A stretch of DNA of 64,000 nucleotides from Polyangia bacterium (GTDB lineage: Bacteria > Myxococcota_A > Polyangia > Nannocystales > Nannocystaceae): contig JAUIFF010000005.1 of assembly GCA_030429545.1 (NCBI GenBank), positions 1-64,000 of the forward strand, given 5' to 3'. Within the stretch, counting starts at the first letter, position 1. Each line of letters opens with the position of its first letter. The translations under genes and the position numbers were made by a program. Shown piece by piece: positions 1 through 9,174 of the stretch. Under the pieces are notes generated by a model. It had not been told where the DNA came from, ran no database searches, and saw only the letters and a list, made by a program, of their open reading frames with translations.

Positions 1-118
1 GAGCCTGGCCCCGTAACCTCAACCTCTCGAACCGCCCGGTGCGGACCCGCATGCCGGGTGGTGTGGCAGGGGTGCCTGAGTCGACTACTCGGGCCCCCTA
101 TGCCGATGGTGCCGCGGG

Positions 119-1282
119 CTATTCGCAGGCGGTTGCGACCGAGACCTTGGCCCCGTCGACAAACGCATCACAGGTGCCGCCGCACAACACGATTTCGGAC
201 CCCTCGTGGATGGTTCGCCAACCCTGGTCCGTCGCGCAGTACTCGACCTCGGGCACCGTGAAGCCATCGAGGTTGAGGGTGAGGTCCTCGCCCGGTGCTG
301 GCGATTCAAATGTACATGCATGGTTTTCGGCGATGGCTTGAATCCCGCGCTCGAGTGCGAGCATGTCCCCCGGGCCGTAAAACCCTTCGTGTTGCGATTT
401 CGTCACGCCACCGGCGACCGCGAGTTCGCTCAGGGCCGAGTAGGTGGTGACTTTGGGCAGCGATTGGGCTTCGACCTGCGGGGCGACCCCGACGACGAAC
501 GTTGGGATCCCCTCTTCGTCGTGCAAGCCGTCGATCAGATCGACCAGGTCGTGGTCGAATGCAGCCAGGGGATCGTTTGCCTGTTCACTGCAGTTCGCAG
601 CGCCGTCGGTGACGAGCACAATCACGCCGGGCTCGTGTGCAGCCACTGCTTGGAGGTGATCTGCGGCGGCCACAATCGCAGCAGCGGCCGGACTCGCGCC
701 GTTGAACTCCGATGCATCGGGGTCGGGAAGCGCCGCCATCAACTTCTCTGAGTGCTGAAATCCGAGCGCAACCGTCGGTGAGTTTGACACTGCACACTGC
801 CAGTCGGGGTCCTCCGGATTGACCGCTGACTCGGGGTAAAGCTGCAGGCCGAGTTGGCTGTAACCATCGATCCGCGACACCAATTCCCAGACCTGGCCGT
901 GGAGCTCGGCCCATTTACTAAATTCGGGATCGTAGCCCTCAGGACCATAGGATTCGAGGGTATTGGACACCATGCTGCTCGATTGGTCGAGCACGAGCAT
1001 GACCTTGGGACGGACCTCGGGTGCGGTGAATTCGTCGATGACACAAAGTCCGTCGGGGACGATCACAACAGCGGTGTCCGAATCGTCGCCGGAAGTCTCG
1101 GGGCCGTCCGAGTCGTCTTCGGTCTCGTTGGAGCTCTCGCCCGACTCGCCGGAGCTCTCGTTGGAGGAATCGTCCGAGGTGTCGAGCGCAGAATCACCGT
1201 GCCCGCCAGGTACGTCTGGGGCGGAGCAAGCGGTCGTGAGTGAAAGTGCTAGCGTGAGCAGGATGTGCGCTTCGAGTCGCAT
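119..1282 (-). CDS. VWA-domain lipoprotein
   Basis: Predicted envelope lipoprotein of 387 residues. The N-terminus is a short signal peptide ending in the lipobox LTTAC (Cys19), followed by a Ser/Glu/Asp-rich linker of about 50 residues. A von Willebrand factor A domain follows, with the metal-site motif DQSSS near residue 99 and a later VTDGAAN. Six or more Cys in the second half suggest disulfides and an extracytoplasmic location. I chose the ATG at 1282; an in-frame ATG at 1315 would add 11 residues (MRKKTRQWKLV) but has no visible ribosome site. The ligand is unknown. The gene runs leftward, away from the kinase gene at 1683. Confidence 0.8.
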   Translation of the reverse strand: MRLEAHILLTLALSLTTACSAPDVPGGHGDSALDTSDDSSNESSGESGESSNETEDDSDGPETSGDDSDTAVVIVPDGLCVIDEFTAPEVRPKVMLVLDQSSSMVSNTLESYGPEGYDPEFSKWAELHGQVWELVSRIDGYSQLGLQLYPESAVNPEDPDWQCAVSNSPTVALGFQHSEKLMAALPDPDASEFNGASPAAAAIVAAADHLQAVAAHEPGVIVLVTDGAANCSEQANDPLAAFDHDLVDLIDGLHDEEGIPTFVVGVAPQVEAQSLPKVTTYSALSELAVAGGVTKSQHEGFYGPGDMLALERGIQAIAENHACTFESPAPGEDLTLNLDGFTVPEVEYCATDQGWRTIHEGSEIVLCGGTCDAFVDGAKVSVATACE

Positions 1283-1682
1283 AACAAGTTTCCATTGCCG
1301 GGTTTTCTTGCGCATCTAGCAGCCCGGCCAGTTGATACGGGGTGAGTGTTTGAAGTGGACCGACCGGATCACATCAATTCCGGATGGGGACTGAGAGCCC
1401 CCACACGGACCGGTCGGGTATGCGCGTGTGCGGCAGATACCGTGCCACAGTCGCGTGATCTCAAACGGACACACTGGGCCCGCGGGTCTGATGTCTCCGA
1501 AGCCATGCGCCGGTTGCCGAGGTCGGTGCACCGCGCCTGTGTGGAGCGTATGTGCAAGCACCCGTTCGCGACGTTTGTGCGACGTTTTACGAGCAAGACC
1601 GACGGCCGGATCGGTCGCTGCGCGGTTGTTGTTTTGTCGACAACATTGACTTGAGCTATGCGCTCGGGATTTACTGTTTGCG
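1283..1682. other. Divergent intergenic region upstream of VWA lipoprotein and kinase
   Basis: About 400 bases without a convincing gene; overlapping ORFs here have no recognisable domain. It must hold the promoters of the leftward lipoprotein and the rightward kinase. A weak sigma-70-like candidate, TTGACT at 1646 and TTTACT at 1670 with an 18-base spacer, lies so close to the TTG start at 1683 that a leaderless transcript would result. That promoter is a guess. Confidence 0.3.
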
Positions 1683-2636
1683 TTGGCTGCCGCGACAAAG
1701 ATTGGCCCGTACACGATAGTCGAGCGCATCAGTGCGGGCGGGATGGCCGAGGTTTACAAAGCGATTCAATACGGCGTTGATGGATTTCAGCGGACCGTGG
1801 CGATCAAACGCATTCTCCCGCACATCGCCCAGGACCATAACTTTATTGCCATGTTTCAGCAGGAGGCCAAGCTCGCCGTCCAGCTCAACCACGGCAATAT
1901 CTGCCAAATCTACAAACTCGGTCGCCACGAGAACAGTTTTTACATCGCCCTCGAATACGTCGACGGGCGCGACCTCGGGGCCCTGCTAGACCATGCGCAG
2001 CGCACCAAAAAGCCGATGCCGCTGTCCCAGGCCTGCTACATCGTCAGTCGCGTGTGCGATGGCCTCGACTACGCCCACAACAAAAAAGACCGGCACGGGC
2101 GGCCGCTCAACGTCATTCACCGCGACATCAGCCCGCCCAACGTGCTGGTCTCGTATGAAGGTGAAGTCAAACTGATCGACTTCGGTTTGGCCAAGGCAGC
2201 GAGCTCCTCGATCCACACCCAGGCCGGCATTATCAAGGGCAAGCTCGCCTATATGTCGCCCGAGCAGGTCCGCGGGGCCAAGATCGACTTTCGCAGCGAC
2301 ATCTTTGCCGTCGGCATCGTGTTTTTTGAGCTGCTGACAGGGACCCGGCTGTTTCGTGGCAACAGTGACATCGAGACCTTCGAGAACGTCCGCCAGTGCA
2401 AGATACCGCCGCCGCGCAAGGTCAACCCCAACATTCCGCAACCCCTTGAAGGCCTGCTGATGACCGCCCTGGCCCGTGAGCCCGGCGACCGATTTCCCTC
2501 GGCCGGCACGTTTCACAACCGCCTCAAAGAGTTCATGTTTAACAGCGGGCTGCGGGTGCGTGGAGAGCATTTGGGCAACTGGATGCGGCGCGAGTTCCCC
2601 AAAAACAAGGCCAAAGCTGGCCCGCGGGCGCGCTAG
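1683..2636 (+). CDS. Hanks-type Ser/Thr protein kinase
   Basis: Cytoplasmic Ser/Thr kinase of 317 residues, essentially one catalytic domain. Visible motifs: glycine loop ISAGGMAEVYKA (16-27), VAIK lysine (K42), catalytic HRDISPPN (146-153), DFG (166-168) and SPE (192-194). There is no transmembrane helix or sensor domain, unlike many myxobacterial kinases, so it is probably soluble and works with a partner. The start is a TTG whose second codon begins the conserved N-lobe; no better start is visible. The stop lies only 23 bases from the end of the convergent amidohydrolase gene. Substrate unknown. Confidence 0.9.
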   Translation: MAAATKIGPYTIVERISAGGMAEVYKAIQYGVDGFQRTVAIKRILPHIAQDHNFIAMFQQEAKLAVQLNHGNICQIYKLGRHENSFYIALEYVDGRDLGALLDHAQRTKKPMPLSQACYIVSRVCDGLDYAHNKKDRHGRPLNVIHRDISPPNVLVSYEGEVKLIDFGLAKAASSSIHTQAGIIKGKLAYMSPEQVRGAKIDFRSDIFAVGIVFFELLTGTRLFRGNSDIETFENVRQCKIPPPRKVNPNIPQPLEGLLMTALAREPGDRFPSAGTFHNRLKEFMFNSGLRVRGEHLGNWMRREFPKNKAKAGPRAR

Positions 2637-2659
2637 TTTTAGTTGTTGGTACAAGTGAA

Positions 2660-3817
2660 CTACTGCTCGACGCCGGCGATATACACGGCGGCCGGCTGGG
2701 CCAGTGTCAGCGGGTCTTGCAGCGGATCGTCGGAGAGCACCAGCAGGCTTGCGGCCTTGCCCGGGGCGACGTCGCCGAGGTCGTCGAATCCCCAAAACGC
2801 AGCCGGTGTTGAGGTGCCGGCCGCGAGGATCTGTGTCGGCGAGAGCCCGGCAGCCTGCATGGCAGAAATCTCAGACGCCTGAATCCCGGCGTCACTGGTG
2901 TTGCCGAGGTCGGTGCCGTAGAGCACGGTGGCCCCGCCCTCGGCGAGGTTGGCAAAGTTTTGCAGCGTCGAGCTTTGCCCGCCAAATGCCGCCAGGGTTG
3001 AGATAACCGCCCGTGACTGCCACAGCGCCAGGCTCTCCTGGCTCAGCGTTTCGACCGGAGTGTGTGCAAGTACATCAAAGCCAGCAAGGCCGGCGCGCGC
3101 AGCCTCGGCGTCTGCCAGCGCATGGGTCACAACTTTCACACCGGCGTCATGGGCAGCCTCAGCAGCAGCCACAAGCGAAGCGTCGTCGAGCACCGGTGCG
3201 CCGGTAACGGGCACCTTGATGAGGTGGGCGCCCTTTTCGACGAGCATATGAATTGCATCGACAACATCTTTGGTGCCAGCACACTCGATGCCGTAACCCC
3301 CGGCTCCCCAGCCCTGGGTTGGATAGCCGTTGACCGCCGTCACCATCGGGCCGGCATGGCGCAGCTGGAGCGGTTCGACGTTGGTGGTTAAAAACTCGAG
3401 TGGTGCCGCTAGGTCGACCGCCGCGGCCACACCCCGGCGGGTGAGCTCATTCGCAGATGGTTGGTAGGCTAGGTGCACATGACTGTCGATAAAGGCAGGT
3501 ACGAGGTAGCGCCCGCTGACATCGACAACCTCGGCCTGGGCAGGTTGCGGGAGGTCGGGACCGACGTCCTTGATCACGCCGTCGTGGACCACGACATCGG
3601 CCCGGCCCCGGCCGACGACCGTGCCCCCGCGCAACACCAGCACACGCGTGTGGTCGCCGGTGGTACTCGATGTGGTCGTGTCCTCGGTGTCGCTCTCACT
3701 GTTTGGAGGCTGGCTATTCGTCGGGGGAGAGCACGACAGCAAACCCGCGAGACACACGACAAAACGGCCCATCACACCCGGTACGCAGTCGTGCTCGCGG
3801 TGGATCACTCGGCTCAC
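2660..3817 (-). CDS. Amidohydrolase-family lipoprotein
   Basis: Metal-dependent hydrolase of the amidohydrolase superfamily (imidazolonepropionase/prolidase-like). It shows DSHVHLAY (the first metal HxH), a second His in VVTHALADA, a third in DVLAHTPVE, and the late Asp in LYGTDLGNT. The N-terminus has the lipobox-like LLSC followed by a Ser/Thr/Glu linker, so export and lipidation are likely. The GTG start at 3817 overlaps the nagZ stop as GTGA, suggesting translational coupling; an ATG at 3772 (MGRFVV) gives a more typical lipoprotein signal and is a real alternative. Substrate cannot be told from sequence. Confidence 0.8.
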   Translation of the reverse strand: MSRVIHREHDCVPGVMGRFVVCLAGLLSCSPPTNSQPPNSESDTEDTTTSSTTGDHTRVLVLRGGTVVGRGRADVVVHDGVIKDVGPDLPQPAQAEVVDVSGRYLVPAFIDSHVHLAYQPSANELTRRGVAAAVDLAAPLEFLTTNVEPLQLRHAGPMVTAVNGYPTQGWGAGGYGIECAGTKDVVDAIHMLVEKGAHLIKVPVTGAPVLDDASLVAAAEAAHDAGVKVVTHALADAEAARAGLAGFDVLAHTPVETLSQESLALWQSRAVISTLAAFGGQSSTLQNFANLAEGGATVLYGTDLGNTSDAGIQASEISAMQAAGLSPTQILAAGTSTPAAFWGFDDLGDVAPGKAASLLVLSDDPLQDPLTLAQPAAVYIAGVEQ

Positions 3818-4863
3818 GAACCGAGTTTGGTCGCCAGCTGCTGGTGGTCGGGGTAGGGCGGCCCTTTGGCCCGGTGCCCCTGCTGCAGACGGCTCGCGGT
3901 GGCATAGGCCCGCTTGAGGGCAACCATGCGTGTGAGCGCCTGTTCAACGACGTTATCGGGTGCCCGCTCGACCAGCCGCAGGGCCTCTTCGCGCAGGTCG
4001 GCCCGGCTGCAGATCAGCAGGCCGTCGACGCCAGCCTCGAGCGGCCCCAAAATACGTGTTTGTACACCAAAGTGCTTGGCCATTGCCCCCATCTCGAGGT
4101 CGTCGCTAAAGATGACCCCGTCGAACCCAAGCTCGCCACGCAGGAAGCCGAGCACCGCGGGGGAGATCGTGGCCGGGCGTTTGGCATCGATCGCTGGAAA
4201 CAGGATGTGGGCCGTCATTACGCTGGCGACCTCGGCAGCGACCGCGGCGGCAAACGGCACAAGCTCGGTGCGGCGCAGTCGATCGAGCCCGTGATCGACC
4301 CTGGGGAGGTCGAGGTGGCTGTCGAGCGAGGTGTCCCCGTGGCCGGGGAAATGCTTGGCGCAGGCGGCCACACCGGCCTGCTGCTGGGCGGTAATAAATG
4401 CAGATGCAAGGTTTGCGACCAGGGCCGGGTCGCGGGCAAAACTGCGGTCGCCGATCACGGGGTTGTCCGGGTTGGTGTCGACATCGACGACCGGGGCAAA
4501 GTTGAGGCCCACGCCGACATCGCGCAACTCCTGAGCGATAGCTGTTGCCACGGCGGTGATGGCCTGGGTATCCGCGAGCTTGCCGAGCTGGCCCATGGGT
4601 GGCCACACGGTCCACGGGTCACGCAGGCGTTGGACCCGTCCACCTTCCTGGTCGATCGAGAGCAACAGGGGTAGGTCCGAAGGTGCACATGCATGTAGAT
4701 CGGCGACCAGGCGCGAGAGCTGGGCCGGTGATTCGATGTTGCGGGCAAACAGTGTCACCCCGCCGACGCGGCCGCTAGCGATGTGCTCGCGCAGGTCACC
4801 CGGGACCGTGGTCCCGTGAAATCCGACGTGCAGCAGTTGTCCCGGTTGCCACCAGTTGGTCAT
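3814..4863 (-). CDS. nagZ: Beta-N-acetylhexosaminidase (glycoside hydrolase family 3)
   Basis: NagZ-type hydrolase of 349 residues that removes N-acetylglucosamine from muropeptides during cell-wall recycling. The diagnostic KHFPGHGDTSLDSHLDLP loop, carrying the His/Asp general acid-base pair, and the nucleophile motif FSDDLEMGA are both present, and length matches the family. No signal peptide is visible, as expected for the cytoplasmic enzyme. The start is the ATG at 4863; the longer ORF upstream lacks similarity. Its stop overlaps the start of the downstream amidohydrolase by four bases, so the two are probably one transcript. Confidence 0.92.
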   Translation of the reverse strand: MTNWWQPGQLLHVGFHGTTVPGDLREHIASGRVGGVTLFARNIESPAQLSRLVADLHACAPSDLPLLLSIDQEGGRVQRLRDPWTVWPPMGQLGKLADTQAITAVATAIAQELRDVGVGLNFAPVVDVDTNPDNPVIGDRSFARDPALVANLASAFITAQQQAGVAACAKHFPGHGDTSLDSHLDLPRVDHGLDRLRRTELVPFAAAVAAEVASVMTAHILFPAIDAKRPATISPAVLGFLRGELGFDGVIFSDDLEMGAMAKHFGVQTRILGPLEAGVDGLLICSRADLREEALRLVERAPDNVVEQALTRMVALKRAYATASRLQQGHRAKGPPYPDHQQLATKLGS

Positions 4864-5064
4864 GGCCTGCGGTGTATCACGAACCCCTGAGCCGGTGGGC
4901 GATGAAGGTACGTGGGGTGTGGAAGCTCTGCAGAAGGTGCTGATACATTGACCTTCCCTGGCGGCGCTATAGCACCGGGTTTTGGCTGCGATCGGCACCT
5001 GTACGCCGTGTTCTCCTCGCGGGCCTCGACGCAAACGCGAGGGGTGCTCGTACGCGTGGGTGAG

Positions 5065-5928
5065 CTACCCGGGCTCGCCCGCGGATGCACCAAAAATCGC
5101 GCACCCGGGGTAGGAGTAGGCAAAGCCGTACCAGCGGGTAAATAGTTGCATCGGCATCTCCCCGGTGGCCAAGGTCGCCCGTGGCACGCGGTCGACAGGG
5201 TCTAAGACAACGGTCAACTCGTGCCCGGCCAGGGTGTCAGTGACGGGCCCAGCCGACAGCCGCGATACCGGATAGAACTTGGCACTGCCACCGATCGTGA
5301 TGCCGAGACCACTAACGTGCTCGGGGAGGCGGGTATCGGCCGGACCCATGGTACCGCGAAATCCTGGCGGGAAAAATCCCTTGCCGCGAACCTGGCGAGA
5401 AGCGACACGTGCCATCACCCGGGCAAACAGCGACGGGCGCGAGCGTGAGACCAGGAGATCGGGGTCGCGCTCGAGGGCAGCTTTGACGGTTGTCAACGGC
5501 ACGTAGAAAGTTTGAAGTTGCTTGCCGGCTAGCGGCCCGTGCACGCACTCGCCGGTGATGTGGTCCCAATACGAACCGGTCTCGTCGTCGATCAGCAGCA
5601 CCAGGCCGTTGTAAAGCCCGCCGGCGCTGAAGTGATGGAGCTTGCCGTCGACCATGGGTGTCAGACCGACACCCGAGTGACACACCGCTCAAAACGAGAC
5701 GAGGTATGGGTGCCCGGCCAGCTCGCCCTGGGCGAGGTGGTGGTAGGTCATTTGGCGAGCCGTCAACGCCCGGCTCTGGTCACCGCGAGTCACCACCAGG
5801 ATGTCGGTATCGCCGCTCAACTTGGTGGCTCGCAGCAGTTGGCCACGGTCGGGCACACGAAACCGGCGAAAAAAATCAGGCCCCCGCAACTTTGCCCGCG
5901 AGGCGTCAAATGCTGTTGTCGATCCCAT
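5065..5928 (-). CDS. DUF3179 protein, candidate selenoprotein (in-frame TGA at 5689-5691)
   Basis: Read through the TGA, this is one 287-residue DUF3179-family protein. Residues 1-79 end in HPYLVSF; the TGA is residue 80; the frame continues as AVCHSGVG and then the family core with DDETGSYWDHITGE and GPLAG. DUF3179 proteins carry a CxxC motif (often written YCPLC) exactly here, so TGA replaces the first Cys and gives a U-x-x-C redox motif (U80, C83). A hairpin suited to a bacterial SECIS starts 14 bases after the TGA. The family has no established function; a thiol or metal role is inference. The alternatives are a sequencing error or a Cys-to-stop mutation, but the position and the hairpin argue against both. 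Ordinary gene callers would split it into 5689-5928 and 5065-5685. Confidence 0.8.
5656..5691 (-). promoter_or_regulatory. Candidate bacterial SECIS element with its UGA codon
   Basis: On the mRNA strand, UGA (5691-5689) is followed by 14 bases and then a perfect 7-bp stem, GGGUGUC/GACACCC, closing the loop GGUCU (5674-5656). The loop starts 21 bases after the UGA and begins with GG. This fits the bacterial SECIS description I know: loop about 16-37 bases after UGA, with a G in its first two positions. The GGUCU loop is also present in the E. coli fdhF element. Structure and position are seen in the sequence; function is inferred. Confidence 0.75.
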
Positions 5929-5989
5929 GGTGACTCGGAGTATACCTGGCCGATCTCGCGGCGATGCTATTCATGTGTATGCAAATAAT

Positions 5990-7402
5990 TCAGGGTGGCC
6001 GAATTGGCAGGTGCGTAATCGAAGGATAAAGCGGGGCGGAGGTGTCGTTGCTCACGCGAACTTGGGGAAGGTCGATGGGTCCCCGCAGCGCCTGAACCTT
6101 ACGTTGTTTGGCCGCTGAAAATGTACCGGACTCGACCAGTACAACCCGAACATCGCGTAGCTCCCCGCGTGCTCGCAGGTGTGCATAGGCCGGGCTACGA
6201 CGGCACAGGTCGGCGTCGAGCCGTTTGGCCAACTCGCCGGTGAGGCGCCCGCGAACCTTGCCGTGGACCTCGATTTGGGCGAGCAGCCCCCGGGGGCTTG
6301 TGTGCCGGCGGCCGGCTTGGGATTCGAGCCGACCGAGTTCGGTTTCGGAAAATGGATCGTGATCGCGGCGCCTCGATGGTCGCTCGCCGATAGCTGCCGG
6401 GTCGGGACTGACGACCGCGGCCAACAGTGCCGGATCTTCGCGGGCGAACGCCTGGCGGACACCCGCCGACAACCACGCCCCGGGAATCGAAAGGCCTTCG
6501 AGGCGGACAGCCTCCGGTGGCGATGGCAAATGTAAGACCCGCGGCGTTGGGGTGGTGTTGGTGACAGTGAAGCCGACGACGCGAACATGCCAGTCGGTGC
6601 GGCAGCGCAAAAACCCGAGCGCCGAGCTGACCACAAGTTCGTAGCGCTCGCCGATTATCGCCTGTTCAGGCAGCACGGTTTCATCGGCCTGCATGCCGGC
6701 AAGTGGGCGATGGGGACGAAGCTCTAACAGGGTGCTTTGCGACGCGAGCTCCATGGCGGCGGCAGGTTGTCCCCTACCTGGTAGAGTCAATCGGCCGGCG
6801 CGATGGATCAGGCCTGCGCTGACCACCGGAACCGTTGTGCGTACATTGACCCGTAGGTCGGCACCGGCCAGTACCAGTTGTAGCGGCGAGAACACGCGGT
6901 CGAGCGGCGCACGGACCAGGCTCTCAATCCATTTAAGTGTGTATACACTTGGTACGCACAGCACCTGCGGTTGGTAGCTGTGCAGCCGTTCGAGTAGTCC
7001 GAGCGGGCCACCGACATCGGCCAGCCGTTCGATGCGAAGGGGTTGGCTGCCAAGGGCGCGCAGGTCGTCCTCGCGGATCGCATCGACCAGCGGCTCACGG
7101 GCCCGCGTCTCGAGCCACAAGATTCGAGGTTGCGGTTGGTTGGGCAGGTAGGTGCGCCAATGCTCGACCACAGCCTCGCGTTGATAGGCACCACCGCTGC
7201 GCGAGTGCACCTCGGTACGGGCCTTCGGGCTGGAAAATCCGAGCAGCGATTCCACCTGTTCGGCGTGGGTCGTCAGGTCCATCAACCCGACCGCCTGGCG
7301 AAATTGTGCGAGCGTCTTGACCGCGGCCAGGCCAAACCGCCGGTCGAGCTCGCCGACACCTAGGTGGTAACAAATCGCCTGAAGACAGCGGTCGCGCGAC
7401 AT
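5990..7402 (-). CDS. GH3-like (acyl-adenylate-forming) family protein
   Basis: A 470-residue protein. Its middle part, YQPQVLCVPSVYTLKW, and the block YELVVSSALGFLRCRTDWHV then VRVVGF resemble the GH3 (auxin-responsive, acyl-acid amido synthetase) family, where the matching stretch is YELVVT, GLYRYR and VVGF. This GH3 is unrelated to glycoside hydrolase family 3. The family adenylates a carboxylic acid and joins it to an amine. Here typical catalytic residues look weakly conserved, so the activity may be altered. It is the last gene of a tight operon, four bases after the MerR-TPR gene. No signal peptide. Confidence 0.55.
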   Translation of the reverse strand: MSRDRCLQAICYHLGVGELDRRFGLAAVKTLAQFRQAVGLMDLTTHAEQVESLLGFSSPKARTEVHSRSGGAYQREAVVEHWRTYLPNQPQPRILWLETRAREPLVDAIREDDLRALGSQPLRIERLADVGGPLGLLERLHSYQPQVLCVPSVYTLKWIESLVRAPLDRVFSPLQLVLAGADLRVNVRTTVPVVSAGLIHRAGRLTLPGRGQPAAAMELASQSTLLELRPHRPLAGMQADETVLPEQAIIGERYELVVSSALGFLRCRTDWHVRVVGFTVTNTTPTPRVLHLPSPPEAVRLEGLSIPGAWLSAGVRQAFAREDPALLAAVVSPDPAAIGERPSRRRDHDPFSETELGRLESQAGRRHTSPRGLLAQIEVHGKVRGRLTGELAKRLDADLCRRSPAYAHLRARGELRDVRVVLVESGTFSAAKQRKVQALRGPIDLPQVRVSNDTSAPLYPSITHLPIRPP

Positions 7403-7406
7403 ACCG

Positions 7407-8453
7407 CTACGACGGGCTGGCCGAGACGCCGAGTTCTTCGCGCAGCGCAGCGATCACAGCTTTGGCCTGGTCGCAGCGGGCGTTGATCGAGGGGTCGCGC
7501 TCGTCTGCGGGCACGCGTTCGACGGCGTGGCAAAAGCGTTCGAGGTGGGCCAGTGCTCGCCCCTTACCCCCGACTTCGAGCAACGCCCGAGCGATCCCAT
7601 AGTGGGCCTCGGCATAATCGGGGCTGGCCCTTAGGACCTGTTGATAGCCAGCGATCGCGGTGTCGAAGTCACCTGACCGAAGAGCCAGGGCGGCGAGGTT
7701 CGATTGTGCTTCTGGCTGTTCCTCGTCGCAGCGAAGCGCCTCATCAAAGTAGTCGCGGGCAGCATCTAAGTCGCCAGCTGCCGCGTGTAGGGCTCCGAGG
7801 TTGGTATAGGCCGCGGCAAACTCAGGATCGAGGTCGAGGGCTTTTTCGTAGGCGTCGCGAGCATCGCAAAATGCCCGATCTTCCGGGTCCACGCCCTCCC
7901 ATTCGCGTTCGCGGACGCAGGCGTAGCGAAACCATTCGTAGGCCGTGCGCTCGTCGTTTTCGTCGCTTTGTTTGGCCCACGGCAGGGTCAAAACCTTGGC
8001 GGCCTGTTGCTGCAGGCTGGAGACATCAAAGTCCAACAGGTACTGCCCGGTGGCCGCGTCGAACGTATGTTGCCCACCGCCATCTTCAACGAGCACGCGT
8101 TCGCGTTCGCTGCGAATCCGCAACTTCGCCAGGGGCTCATCGATATCCGGGAGTTTGAGGCGGAGCGCATCGAGGTTGCGACGAACCCGTTGCAGCGACA
8201 GCCCGGCATCGAGCAGCTCTTTGGCGACCTTGATGGCGATGAGGTCGCGAAAGCTGTAGCGCAATCGCTTCCTGTCTGAAGGGCCATCTATGCGTTTGGA
8301 CGGGCGGATAAACCCGGTCTGCGCCCAGTAGCGAATTTTGCGTTCGGGCAGGTCAAACAATTGGGCGACGTCGCGGACCGAGTACAGGGTTCCGGTGTTC
8401 GCGGGGGTGCCCCTACCGGCACCGTTGGCGGTATTGATTGGCGATTGCGGCAT
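7407..8453 (-). CDS. MerR-type HTH and TPR fusion regulator
   Basis: A 348-residue protein with an N-terminal MerR-type winged helix (LYSVRDVAQLFDLPERKIRYWAQ, residues about 22-45; this quotation is split by a Leu-Phe that varies in the family) and tetratricopeptide repeats in the C-terminal half, for example AAAYTNLGALHAAAGDLDAA. The linker contains QHTFDAATGQYLLDF. MerR domains bind promoter DNA as dimers; TPRs bind proteins. The combination suggests a regulator controlled by a partner protein rather than a small ligand, which is inference. It lies nine bases after an uncharacterised gene and four bases before the GH3-like gene. Confidence 0.8.
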   Translation of the reverse strand: MPQSPINTANGAGRGTPANTGTLYSVRDVAQLFDLPERKIRYWAQTGFIRPSKRIDGPSDRKRLRYSFRDLIAIKVAKELLDAGLSLQRVRRNLDALRLKLPDIDEPLAKLRIRSERERVLVEDGGGQHTFDAATGQYLLDFDVSSLQQQAAKVLTLPWAKQSDENDERTAYEWFRYACVREREWEGVDPEDRAFCDARDAYEKALDLDPEFAAAYTNLGALHAAAGDLDAARDYFDEALRCDEEQPEAQSNLAALALRSGDFDTAIAGYQQVLRASPDYAEAHYGIARALLEVGGKGRALAHLERFCHAVERVPADERDPSINARCDQAKAVIAALREELGVSASPS

Positions 8454-8462
8454 GACGACCCA

Positions 8463-8942
8463 TCACCTCCTACTGGTTTTCCGGGCCGATTCTAGCGACA
8501 TCCAGGCATCGCCGTCGATCAGAACTCGCGAGCCATCGGCCCGCAGGTCGTGGTCGAGGTGAATTTTGTGACGGCCGATCGATTGTCCGCATAGGCGCGA
8601 AAGTTCAGGTCGCACAATTTCCAGGAGCTTTTTTCGCACCGCGTCGCCACCGGCTGCGAGCAGCTCGGCGAGGCGCAGCGCCGTCGCGGCATCGGACGGT
8701 TCGCGCATATGCATCGAACACGTCGCAAGGTCGATGGTCACCATCACGCTGGCGTAAAAACGTTGCCCGGGCGTTGGTGCCCCGAGCTCGGCATCGCCTT
8801 CGACAACGACTTCGGCACGGCTCCACAGGAGCTCGAGTGCACTGGCCGAAAGCGACTCGACGACCTCGCGTCGAATCAGCGGAATACGCTGAACATGTAA
8901 CCAGGTCGGCGCTGGCAGTAACTGCAGATGTGGCGAAGACAT
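8463..8942 (-). CDS. Conserved-looking hypothetical protein
   Basis: A 159-residue soluble protein that I do not recognise. It contains RKKLLEIVRPELSRLCG and HKIHLDHDLRADGSRVLIDGDAW, the latter suggesting a beta-hairpin with acidic residues. No signal peptide or membrane segment. I chose the ATG at 8942 (MSSPHLQL); the ATG at 8978 would add 12 polar residues. It is the first gene of the operon with the MerR-TPR regulator and GH3-like protein, separated by nine bases, and may act with them. Confidence 0.55.
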   Translation of the reverse strand: MSSPHLQLLPAPTWLHVQRIPLIRREVVESLSASALELLWSRAEVVVEGDAELGAPTPGQRFYASVMVTIDLATCSMHMREPSDAATALRLAELLAAGGDAVRKKLLEIVRPELSRLCGQSIGRHKIHLDHDLRADGSRVLIDGDAWMSLESARKTSRR

Positions 8943-9174
8943 AGGTCTTGAACGCGGATTTCGGTCGGGGTTGACCATGTGGCCTACTAGTATGTCAATG
9001 TAGGTGTTCGCTGGCCAAGTTTTTGTCGATCGGCGCGAAACACCCCCTATGGGCGTAAATCGGGGTCAGGGGAGGTCCCCCAGATATGCGCAAAAAGCGG
9101 GTGTCGAAATGTGTCGGTCGTCTCACTCAGATCTGGCGTCGACTCGCACGCGTGGCATGCGAACCTCGCAACCA

